The notes below the pieces were generated by a model. The model saw nothing but the letters and a program-made list of their open reading frames with translations. It was not told the DNA's origin and did not search any database. DNA of 13,004 bases from UBA2283 sp041658955 (GTDB lineage Bacteria > Patescibacteriota > Microgenomatia > UBA12405), in NCBI GenBank assembly GCA_041658955.1, contig JBAZZE010000027.1:1-13004 (forward strand). Direction: 5' to 3'. The position numbers and the translations under genes were made by a program. Positions within the stretch are counted from its first letter, which is position 1; every line of letters starts with the position of its first letter. Positions 1 through 6,713 of the stretch are shown here, in pieces.

Positions 1-3000
1 AAACTCGCTAAAGAATTTCTGCCACAAAGAGAAATCATAAACATCTACTTTGCCGTCACACTTTCCGTTTGTTCCGGTAAAGTCAGCGTTCCAGTCGGAC
101 TTTGTAACTGAACCCTTGTCACCATCAAAGAATTCTTTGTGCCACAGTGAGTAATCAGTTACATCAATCGAACCGTCGCAGTTGGCGTCACCCTTAGACT
201 TGCCTAAGAAGTTTGGCTTGGGCACGTTTCCACATGGTTCTTCAACAGTCTCGGGAATATAAGCTGCGAATCCATCCATTACATAACCTGGAACGAACCA
301 TTTGAACTCGCCACCCTTGTGGTAACACTTGAAGTCTTTTGGACATTCTTTACAACTTCCACCTGCAGTGGTTGGAGTATTTCCACCTGAAGTTGGTACA
401 TCGGTTGGATTTCCACCACCACCTGAAGTTGGTTTTGGATCACCGTCACCATCATCCCCAGCTCCACAAAAGTACTTACCATTATTATTCTGATGATACT
501 TATCACCACATAGACACTTAGCACTGGCCTCATCATCTAGGTGCAACCATAGCGTTGAACCATCTGGACGAGTTGTCTTGGCACCCTTCAAGTTATCTCC
601 ACAACCTTGAGTACCATTACCGTCACCATCGCAGAAACAAGACCAGTTTTTGTTCGTAACACAGCTACAAATTCTAGTAGCAGCACCGCATCCAAGTCCC
701 TTAGATGCTTGAGTAACCACTTGTCCTGGAGTACAGGCATCCTGACCTTCAACAGCACATGTTGGTTTACCACCGACACCTGCTAAACAGACCCAGCCTG
801 GTAAACATTTTGGATTACAACTATTTGGACCAATAGATGGTGTAATCGAAGATGTTGCAGAAGGTACGCATGTCAAAGAACTACCAACATAATTTATCTT
901 TCCGCTACAACAAGCCTTTCCATCATTGGACAAAGATCCATCAACTTTACATGCTCCAGAAGTTGGAACACCAGCACATCTAAAGTTGACGCAAGAGTTA
1001 GATGCACAAACACTATTCTTTAAACAATCCGCACCAACTGGTCGATTGTTCTCTGAAGAACTACAAACTCTATTTGGAATATTGCCAATACATGCTTGAG
1101 AAGCACAATCGCTATCAAAAGTACAACCTCCACCGTTTGGTATATCTTTGACACACTTAAAATTCCACAGATCACAGTGATTTCCAGCTCCACATGAATT
1201 ATCACCAGAACCTATACAGGCATCACCAATTCCAGTGGCACTACACTTGCCAGCGACACAGAAAGTTGATTTACAATTTGAATTTACGTAACACTGAGCT
1301 CCATTTGGTCGATTGAATTCGGTTGAATTACAAACTCTGTTGGGAATAGTCCCGATACAGTGTCCTGAAGTACAGTCTTTATCAAAGGTACAACCTTTTC
1401 CATCAGCTGTCTTTCCCGGATCAGTTTTGACACAAATGTCATTACCAAAAGCTGTTTGATCACAAGTTAAGCCAGCACCACACTGAGTATCAAAAGTGCA
1501 CTTGCTACCCTCGGGTAATCCAGCTGCACCCTGACATTTTTCAAAAGTACATTGACCGGATTTACATTGACTATTCTTGGTACATGCAGAATTATCGGGT
1601 AAGTTATCACCTTTTTTAACGCAAATGTCTTTTTCAAATAACGACCAGTCACAGAAACCGGTAGCGCATTGGCTATCTAAGGAACACTGACTACCTTCTG
1701 GAAGCCCGGCTGTTCCCCGACATTTTTCAAACGTACATACACCAGATTTACATTGGGTATTTTTTGTACAAGCGGCATTATCTGGAAGGTTTGGTTTGGT
1801 ACTGACGCAGATGTCATCACCAAAAATGGTCATATCGCAAGTTGAACCAGGCATACACGAATCATTCCAGAAACATTTAGAACCATCTGGAAGACCGCCA
1901 GCACCTTGACACTTTTCAAAAGTACATTGGCCAGACTTACATTGACTGTTCTTAGTACAAGCCCCATTATCTGGAACATTTCCACCCTCTACACACTTAC
2001 GCAGATCACATCGTCCACTTAAACATTCACTATCAACAGTACAAGTAGTTCCTAGGCCGGCTTTAGCCACACACTTTCGAGTCGATCCAGTCCCAGTACA
2101 GGCACCAGACAGACATTGATAATCAAAAGTACAGGCTGAACCAATTGACAAATCCTTTTCACCAGCAACACAAGTACGATTTGGCCAAATACCAATACAA
2201 TGTTTACTTACACAATCGTTATCTAAAGTACAGGCACCACCCATAGCTTGTTGTTTTACACAATGATTAGATGTGCAGTTGTAACCTTCACCACAAGTAC
2301 TAGGAGATGAACAATAGGCACCCGCAGCGTTTACAGCGCATTTTCCATTAGTACAAAAGCCAGATTTACATACTGAGTTAATTACACAGGTATCACCTGC
2401 TGGTCGATTACCCTCTTCAGCCGCACAAACTCTTGAACCTAAGTTTCCAATACAGTGCTTACTAGCACAGTCTTGGTCATTTACACAACCACTATTATTA
2501 GCAATATCTTTGGCACATTTACCTAAAGAACAATGATATCCAGCACCACAACCCTTATCGCCAGTCAGGACACAACTATCACCTACGGGGGTTGCTTGAC
2601 ACTTGCCACTTACACATCGGCCACTGGCACAAAGTGAGTTTACTGTACAAGTATCACCATTTTGTCGATTGCCCTCTTCAGCCGCGCATTTCCGAGAACC
2701 TAAGTTTCCAATACAGTGCTTACTAGCACAGTCTTGGTCATTAACACAAACATCGTTATTAACAATATCTTTGGCACATTTACCTAAAGAACAGTGATAA
2801 CCAACTCCACAAGATTTATCTCCACCGAGCAAACAACTATCACCTACTGGGGTTGCTTGACACTTGCCACTTACACATCGGCCACTGGCACAGTTATCGT
2901 TTATCGCGCAAGCTCCACCATTTCCAATATTTGGACCCTTACATTCACCACCAATATTTGTACACAGCCCAATCCATCTACCACCAACACACGCACATGC

Positions 3001-3984
3001 TCCAGTACCAACACCAGTTGGACCTGTTTTTGGTACGCACTTGTTACCAACACATTTACCTGTACTACAGACACTATCAATAATACAATCAGAACCTAAT
3101 GGTCTATTTGTTTCTGAGGTTGAACATTTTCTATTAGGATAATTACCAGTACAAGCACCAGAAGAACAATCAGAATCATAAAGACATCCTCCACCAGTAG
3201 CGATGTTACCCAAACATTTACCATTTGAACAATGAAAACCGGAACCACATTGAGCATCAACCAAACAACCTTGACCGGCTGCTGTCGCAGCGCACTTACC
3301 ACTGGTACAGTGACCACTGGCACAATTTGTATCCAAAGTACATGTTTGACCATTTGGAATATTAGTACTACCGGATGTACATTTTCGGGCAGCTCCTAGA
3401 CCTGTACAAGCACCGGTGGCGCAGTCGCCATCTACCAAACATCCCCCACCTAGAGCAACTTTTGCCTCGCACTTTCCGCTAAGACTACACTTTCCACTCG
3501 CACAGTTTGAGTTCCAAGTACAAGATTGTCCGTTGGGAATACTTGAACTACCAGTAGTACATTTTCTAGAAGATCCTACTCCAGTACAAGCACCAGAAGA
3601 ACAATCAGTATCAAAAAGACATCCAGCGTTTACTGCTAAGGTAGCTTTACAACTAAACCCATCGCAACGACCGCTAGCGCATTCTCTATCTACTAAGCAA
3701 AATTTTCCATTAGCTGTACCTGTACCAGTTGGAGCAGCTATTATTTGGGTTGGCTGAGGAAATCCTGGATCCCAAGCAGTACAAATCCCTGATGTATTTC
3801 TTACTTTACAGTGATCCGCAGTTGGAGAAATTGCCGCTGGGGCACTCATTGGTGCAGCCCGATTACGATTATCTTGATTTTGTTGTGAAAGTTTAGTCAC
3901 TGCTGGTACAGCAATTGCCATTAAAAGCAACGCTACCATCAATGGAATCTGAGCCAATCCCTGTTGTTTACTGAATAACGCCAT
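1..3984 (-). CDS. Giant cysteine-rich modular surface protein with C-terminal dockerin-like domain (3' end beyond window)
   Basis: All 1328 codons read in frame from the ATG at 3984-3982 to base 1 without a stop; the C-terminus lies off the left edge, probably within a few residues. Order: short basic N-terminus and hydrophobic segment (residues about 10-30, QGLAQIPLM onward), which resembles a type IV pilin-like or uncleaved anchor signal although the usual Glu5 is absent; a spacer; about 31 four-cysteine modules (about residues 94-1003) of the form CxxDxxCxSGxC...KC; a second Cys-rich region to about 1180; a Thr/Pro/Gly linker (about 1183-1213); a KWFVPGYVMDGFAA segment; and two EF-hand-like loops of dockerin type (about 1265-1327). 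Each cysteine set probably forms disulphides, so export is expected. The start is supported by AGGAAG three bases upstream; an in-frame ATG at 4008 would add eight residues but has no visible ribosome site. Function is unknown; adhesion or cell-surface display is inferred. Upstream it diverges from a glycan-synthesis cluster. Confidence 0.9.
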   Translation of the reverse strand, partial: MALFSKQQGLAQIPLMVALLLMAIAVPAVTKLSQQNQDNRNRAAPMSAPAAISPTADHCKVRNTSGICTAWDPGFPQPTQIIAAPTGTGTANGKFCLVDRECASGRCDGFSCKATLAVNAGCLFDTDCSSGACTGVGSSRKCTTGSSSIPNGQSCTWNSNCASGKCSLSGKCEAKVALGGGCLVDGDCATGACTGLGAARKCTSGSTNIPNGQTCTLDTNCASGHCTSGKCAATAAGQGCLVDAQCGSGFHCSNGKCLGNIATGGGCLYDSDCSSGACTGNYPNRKCSTSETNRPLGSDCIIDSVCSTGKCVGNKCVPKTGPTGVGTGACACVGGRWIGLCTNIGGECKGPNIGNGGACAINDNCASGRCVSGKCQATPVGDSCLLGGDKSCGVGYHCSLGKCAKDIVNNDVCVNDQDCASKHCIGNLGSRKCAAEEGNRQNGDTCTVNSLCASGRCVSGKCQATPVGDSCVLTGDKGCGAGYHCSLGKCAKDIANNSGCVNDQDCASKHCIGNLGSRVCAAEEGNRPAGDTCVINSVCKSGFCTNGKCAVNAAGAYCSSPSTCGEGYNCTSNHCVKQQAMGGACTLDNDCVSKHCIGIWPNRTCVAGEKDLSIGSACTFDYQCLSGACTGTGSTRKCVAKAGLGTTCTVDSECLSGRCDLRKCVEGGNVPDNGACTKNSQCKSGQCTFEKCQGAGGLPDGSKCFWNDSCMPGSTCDMTIFGDDICVSTKPNLPDNAACTKNTQCKSGVCTFEKCRGTAGLPEGSQCSLDSQCATGFCDWSLFEKDICVKKGDNLPDNSACTKNSQCKSGQCTFEKCQGAAGLPEGSKCTFDTQCGAGLTCDQTAFGNDICVKTDPGKTADGKGCTFDKDCTSGHCIGTIPNRVCNSTEFNRPNGAQCYVNSNCKSTFCVAGKCSATGIGDACIGSGDNSCGAGNHCDLWNFKCVKDIPNGGGCTFDSDCASQACIGNIPNRVCSSSENNRPVGADCLKNSVCASNSCVNFRCAGVPTSGACKVDGSLSNDGKACCSGKINYVGSSLTCVPSATSSITPSIGPNSCNPKCLPGWVCLAGVGGKPTCAVEGQDACTPGQVVTQASKGLGCGAATRICSCVTNKNWSCFCDGDGNGTQGCGDNLKGAKTTRPDGSTLWLHLDDEASAKCLCGDKYHQNNNGKYFCGAGDDGDGDPKPTSGGGGNPTDVPTSGGNTPTTAGGSCKECPKDFKCYHKGGEFKWFVPGYVMDGFAAYIPETVEEPCGNVPKPNFLGKSKGDANCDGSIDVTDYSLWHKEFFDGDKGSVTKSDWNADFTGTNGKCDGKVDVYDFSLWQKFFSEF
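1411..1974 (-). repeat. Three tandem 186-189-bp units with the CTFEKC module
   Basis: The plus-strand tract TTTTCAAA before a GTACAT motif recurs at about 1541, 1727 and 1916. Each unit encodes a PDNxACTKNxQCKSGxCTFEKC module followed by a divergent module ending FxxDIC. The units start at Pro codons whose first bases are 1974, 1785 and 1599, giving periods of 189 and 186 bp. The second halves differ much more than the first halves. Confidence 0.8.
2372..2893 (-). repeat. Near-identical 261-bp tandem duplication (2372-2632 and 2633-2893)
   Basis: Matching blocks recur at an exact 261-bp offset. The tract with AAGTTTCCAATACAGTGCTT starts at 2441 and again at 2702, and TTGCTTGACACTTGCCACTT starts at 2592 and again at 2853. 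Each unit encodes one B-C-A set of modules (87 codons), so the reading frame is preserved. Nucleotide similarity is higher than between other modules, indicating recent duplication or gene conversion. Confidence 0.85.
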
Positions 3985-3987
3985 GCA

Positions 3988-3993
3988 CTTCCT
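3988..3993 (-). promoter_or_regulatory. Ribosome binding site of the surface protein gene
   Basis: On the minus strand AGGAAG lies three bases before the ATG at 3984 (the AGGA core is five bases away). This selects 3984 over the in-frame ATG at 4008, before which no purine-rich site is seen. Confidence 0.6.
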
Positions 3994-4039
3994 GATTGTT
4001 TTTATCATTCTGAGTTTAATAATGCGTACTAATACAAAA

Positions 4040-4068
4040 AGTTAACCACCTATTTACCAAGGGGTCAA
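4040..4068 (-). promoter_or_regulatory. Possible promoter of the surface protein gene
   Basis: On the minus strand TTGACC (4068-4063) is followed after 17 bases by TTAACT (4045-4040). The -35 matches the consensus well and the -10 poorly. Initiation would fall near 4033 and leave a leader of about 50 bases. The match rests on sequence only, in AT-rich DNA where chance matches are common. Confidence 0.3.
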
Positions 4069-4164
4069 TATATCAATTGTTATTTTTCTTATCACTTTCA
4101 GTTTTTTTTCATAATTCACTGTTTTAAAATATCAAACTACATCAATTTTGTACTTTAAAAGTAT

Positions 4165-4283
4165 CATTAGTGACAAAACCTAGAGTTACCGCAATAATTA
4201 GTCATCTACATCAAGACAAAAAATATTTCCAGTATAGCTTTCATCTCTTTCATCTTATTGCTCCCCGTATTTGGTGTGGTCAT
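4165..4283 (-). pseudogene. Relic of the 5' end of a sugar-phosphate transferase gene
   Basis: The plus-strand sequence from 4165 is colinear with that from 6594 inside the intact transferase gene. Sixteen bases (CATTAGTGACAAAACC) are identical, GCAATAAT matches at the same offset of 26 bases, and CAT at 4281-4283 lines up with the transferase start CAT at 6711-6713, with a single one-base indel between. Read on the minus strand from 4283, the frame begins MTTPNTGSN (intact copy MPLPNIGNI) and stops at a TAG after 25 codons (4208-4206). Part of the similarity lies in the ligase coding sequence on the opposite strand, but the stretch 4165-4197 lies beyond a ligase-frame stop at 4195 and cannot be explained that way. 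Confidence 0.4.
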
Positions 4284-6051
4284 GGATTTTCAGGAATCGC
4301 TTTTTTTCTACAGCCTTCCCCCGCTCTTTTTTTTAAATTCTTTGTTTGAATTTAAAAACGACCGCCATCATTTATCACCAATTAGCTACTTTTTTCAAGG
4401 AATACTTGTTCTTATTTTCATATTTTCTACCATCCTCTCCATAAACCCAGGTGGCTCGTACTACTATTTATGGGGGTTTGTCACCATCCTCCTGATAATC
4501 AATTTGGCTACTATATATATAGTAGATCTCGAGCATTTTTTTTCCATCACTCTTTTTTTCTCATTATTTTACTCACTCTCACTTATCGCCAGCAAATTTG
4601 GGTTCATTCAACTCCCCACCAAAGAATTGGGTGACAATTTCGTACTCCAAGTTTGGGGACACAGTTATCTTGGTAATTTTCTACTTCTCCCCATAGTAAT
4701 TTGTTTTTATCGCTTAAACCCTAAGAAGTTACCACTTTATGGCGCACTTATTATTTTATTTACCATTACTCTTTTTCTCTCACAATCCAGATCTGGCGCT
4801 ATTGGCACAATAATTGCCCTACTAATTACGCCATCAATATCAAAAATTCAAAAATGGTCAAAAATAGTACTAATAATCACTTTTGCATTGGTTCTTGGAG
4901 CTCTTCTAATTTTCTCAACTACCAAAACCGCACTTTATAAAAGTGCCGACGGATCACGACCAATTTTTTGGAGACAAGCCCTTAGTGGTATTCAAAAATC
5001 TCCAATATTTGGTAATGGACCAGCTACTTTTGCCATTATCAACCGCCAATTTAAAAAACCTCATGAAGATATTACCAATACTACCCACAATTCCGTCCTT
5101 GAGTTTCTGACCAATAATGGTTCTATCTTTACCATCATATTTCTTTTTTATTTACTATGGGGTCTAAAAATTCAAAAAACGATAGAACCAATTTTATTTA
5201 GTATTGGTCTTGGACTATTTGTTAGTTCACTTTTTGATTCGTTTCTCTCATTCCCTGGCTTTTTAATCTTATTATTGATTACCGCCACCTATCGTAATCC
5301 CAATTATTATCACCACTTAGGATCTTCCCGACCAACTAAATTCATCTTAGGCATCGCATCATTATTAATTTTTAGTTTTTCTCTTTTCAAAACCGGTTCA
5401 GATATCGCTTATTGGCGTCAGAATTATTCGCTGAGTGTTAATTTGGACCCCTTCAATCTAAATTCTCTACTGCAAATCCACGATCGACAGACTATCAAAA
5501 AAATGACCGGGCTCTTTCCTAATGAAGTCACCGCTCTTCTTTCGGCCATAGAATACACCAAACTCCCAGAAAGCATTCCTTATTACAATCGTCTTTTCGA
5601 CACCAATCCTCAGATAACTCCCTACCACTATATCCAACTTGGCAAATACTACAATGAAGTTCACCGATACTCCGACCTCGAACAACTACTCAATAAATTT
5701 GACTACCAGTTTTATGAAAAGAACGATAGCCTTCCCCAACTCGAAATTGGCAAGCTCTACTACTTTCTATCGATAACCAAGTGGCGAGAAAACAAACCAC
5801 AAGAGGCAATTAATCTGGCTAAAAAATCAATCTATTATTCCAACGGCTGGAGTCACTTTCACATCGAATTGGCCAATATGTACTGGTATTCCAACCAAAA
5901 GGATTTGGCTACTGCTCAGCTTCTCACCCAATGCCACCTTTACCCCCCATCAATTACTGCTTGCGACAATTATGCAAATGAAAATAAATTAAAGTTCCTA
6001 ACTCCAGGTTCACCAGAATTTTTCAAAAATATCGAAATACTCGGTGAATAG
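4258..6051 (+). CDS. O-antigen ligase/polymerase-like (Wzy_C) membrane protein with TPR-like tail, copy 1
   Basis: A polytopic membrane protein of 597 residues from a TTG start. The Wzy_C signature is clear: GHSY at about 134-137, SRSG (177-180), GSRPIFWRQA (232-241), SPIFGNGPATF (248-258) and THNSVLE (276-282), followed by more membrane helices to about residue 380. The soluble C-terminus has TPR-like helices (about 497-565, with WSHFHIELANMYW). Members of this fold join or polymerise polyprenyl-linked glycans on the outer face of the membrane, or transfer them to protein as PglL does; the sequence alone cannot choose. The start is uncertain: no ribosome site precedes the TTG, an ATG lies at 4282, and similarity to copy 2 (6673-8469) continues upstream to about 4204. 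It converges on the sugar transferase with a five-base gap. Confidence 0.85.
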   Translation: MLPVFGVVMDFQESLFFYSLPPLFFLNSLFEFKNDRHHLSPISYFFQGILVLIFIFSTILSINPGGSYYYLWGFVTILLIINLATIYIVDLEHFFSITLFFSLFYSLSLIASKFGFIQLPTKELGDNFVLQVWGHSYLGNFLLLPIVICFYRLNPKKLPLYGALIILFTITLFLSQSRSGAIGTIIALLITPSISKIQKWSKIVLIITFALVLGALLIFSTTKTALYKSADGSRPIFWRQALSGIQKSPIFGNGPATFAIINRQFKKPHEDITNTTHNSVLEFLTNNGSIFTIIFLFYLLWGLKIQKTIEPILFSIGLGLFVSSLFDSFLSFPGFLILLLITATYRNPNYYHHLGSSRPTKFILGIASLLIFSFSLFKTGSDIAYWRQNYSLSVNLDPFNLNSLLQIHDRQTIKKMTGLFPNEVTALLSAIEYTKLPESIPYYNRLFDTNPQITPYHYIQLGKYYNEVHRYSDLEQLLNKFDYQFYEKNDSLPQLEIGKLYYFLSITKWRENKPQEAINLAKKSIYYSNGWSHFHIELANMYWYSNQKDLATAQLLTQCHLYPPSITACDNYANENKLKFLTPGSPEFFKNIEILGE

Positions 6052-6056
6052 CCCAC

Positions 6057-6713
6057 CTATTTGTTTGCCAATCTTAATAGGACTAAAGTTTCATTTTTCA
6101 ACATTCTCAACACCACTCGAATCGTCAAAAAACATAGTTTAAGATCAAGCCACAGACTCTTATTTTTGACATACCAGACATCACTTTCCATCCAACGATT
6201 AAATCCCACTCGGTGATAGCCACCCACCACCCAAGGCGATATTATCCCCGGGTTTACTTTAAATCTCGCCCCATACAAGCCTGGAATTTTTTCAGCTTCA
6301 CTTACAGGTAAGGGTCTTGGCCCTACAAACGACATTTCTCCCTTCAGGATATTTATTAGTTGTGGTAGTTCATCAATTCCAGTGTGAGACAGGTATTTTC
6401 CCAACCTGGTAAATCTTGGATCGTCATGGATTTTAAATACCGGCCCTTCTGCCTCATTTTTAGTTGTCAACGATTTTTTTATCCTTTCGGCATCCCCAAC
6501 CATAGTTCTGAATTTCCACATTTGAAATTTACGCCTATCCTTACCTAGTCTCTGGTGACTAAACCAAAAAGGCCAACCGTCTACCAAGACTACCATTAGT
6601 GACAAAACCATAAAAACCGGCAATAATAGGACTATCAAAACTAGTGCCATCAATCTTTCCAACATTTCTTTTTTGATTTTTCTTCTAATATTACCAATAT
6701 TTGGTAAAGGCAT
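6057..6713 (-). CDS. Small polyprenyl-phosphate sugar-phosphate transferase (bacterial sugar transferase, PglC/WcaJ C-domain type)
   Basis: Membrane-associated enzyme of 218 residues that would move a sugar-1-phosphate from a nucleotide sugar to polyprenyl phosphate, the first step of the glycan pathway encoded around it. It shows a hydrophobic segment (about 22-44) with Pro32 in the position that kinks the re-entrant helix, QRLG (54-57), KFRTM (67-71), the catalytic Asp-Glu pair in GIDELPQ (D114, E115), and GEMSFVGPRP (125-134). The usual KRxxD before the helix reads ERLMA, so its Asp is replaced by Ala. Length fits the minimal monotopic class. A second start at Met17 (6665) would remove the 41-bp overlap with the divergent ligase and still keep all motifs; neither start has a good ribosome site. 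It sits on the opposite strand between two ligase paralogues. Confidence 0.88.
   Translation of the reverse strand: MPLPNIGNIRRKIKKEMLERLMALVLIVLLLPVFMVLSLMVVLVDGWPFWFSHQRLGKDRRKFQMWKFRTMVGDAERIKKSLTTKNEAEGPVFKIHDDPRFTRLGKYLSHTGIDELPQLINILKGEMSFVGPRPLPVSEAEKIPGLYGARFKVNPGIISPWVVGGYHRVGFNRWMESDVWYVKNKSLWLDLKLCFLTIRVVLRMLKNETLVLLRLANK

Larger units (their letters stand above)
976..3699 (-). repeat. Array of about 31 four-cysteine modules in the surface protein
   Basis: By hand translation I count 31 consecutive four-Cys modules, one of them irregular. Three classes recur. Class A is CxxDxxCxSxxC(T/I)G...R(K/V)C; class B is CxxNSxCxSGxCxxGKC; class C is the longer CxxxGDxxCGxGYHCSxGKC. Much of the array follows B-C-A order, one cycle being about 87 residues. 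The spacing recalls Dickkopf-type Cys-rich repeats seen in some bacterial surface proteins; that comparison is from memory and untested. Confidence 0.85.
3985..4257. other. Divergent intergenic region
   Basis: This is the only sizeable non-coding gap in the window. It is AT-rich and should hold promoters for the leftward surface protein gene and the rightward ligase gene. It contains a perfect 6-1-6 inverted repeat, TACTTT-A-AAAGTA, at 4151-4163, which might be an operator or chance. The part from about 4165 onward resembles the 5' region of the sugar-transferase gene found at 6594-6713. No RNA gene or terminator is evident. Confidence 0.6.

Noticed and set aside
279..1652. Several short minus-strand frames within the surface protein gene
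   Set aside because: They lie in a different frame from the 1328-codon gene and show only the low-complexity Val/Leu-rich composition expected when the Cys repeats are read out of frame.
976..3699. Regularly spaced short repeats that could suggest a CRISPR array
   Set aside because: The repeats are diverged, codon-phased and encode Cys modules in one open frame; there are no identical repeats with unique spacers and no cas genes.
2603..3757. Plus-strand reading frames of 64 to 113 codons opposite the surface protein gene
   Set aside because: They are His/Thr/Pro-rich antisense readings of the repeat array, overlap each other in several frames and have no ribosome sites or recognisable domains.
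4509..4524. Palindrome CTATATATATAG as an operator or replication element
   Set aside because: It lies inside the ligase coding region and is a simple AT repeat; nothing else supports a regulatory role.
6052..6056. Terminator between the convergent ligase copy 1 and sugar-transferase genes
   Set aside because: Only five bases separate the stops and no GC-rich hairpin with a T tract is visible around them.
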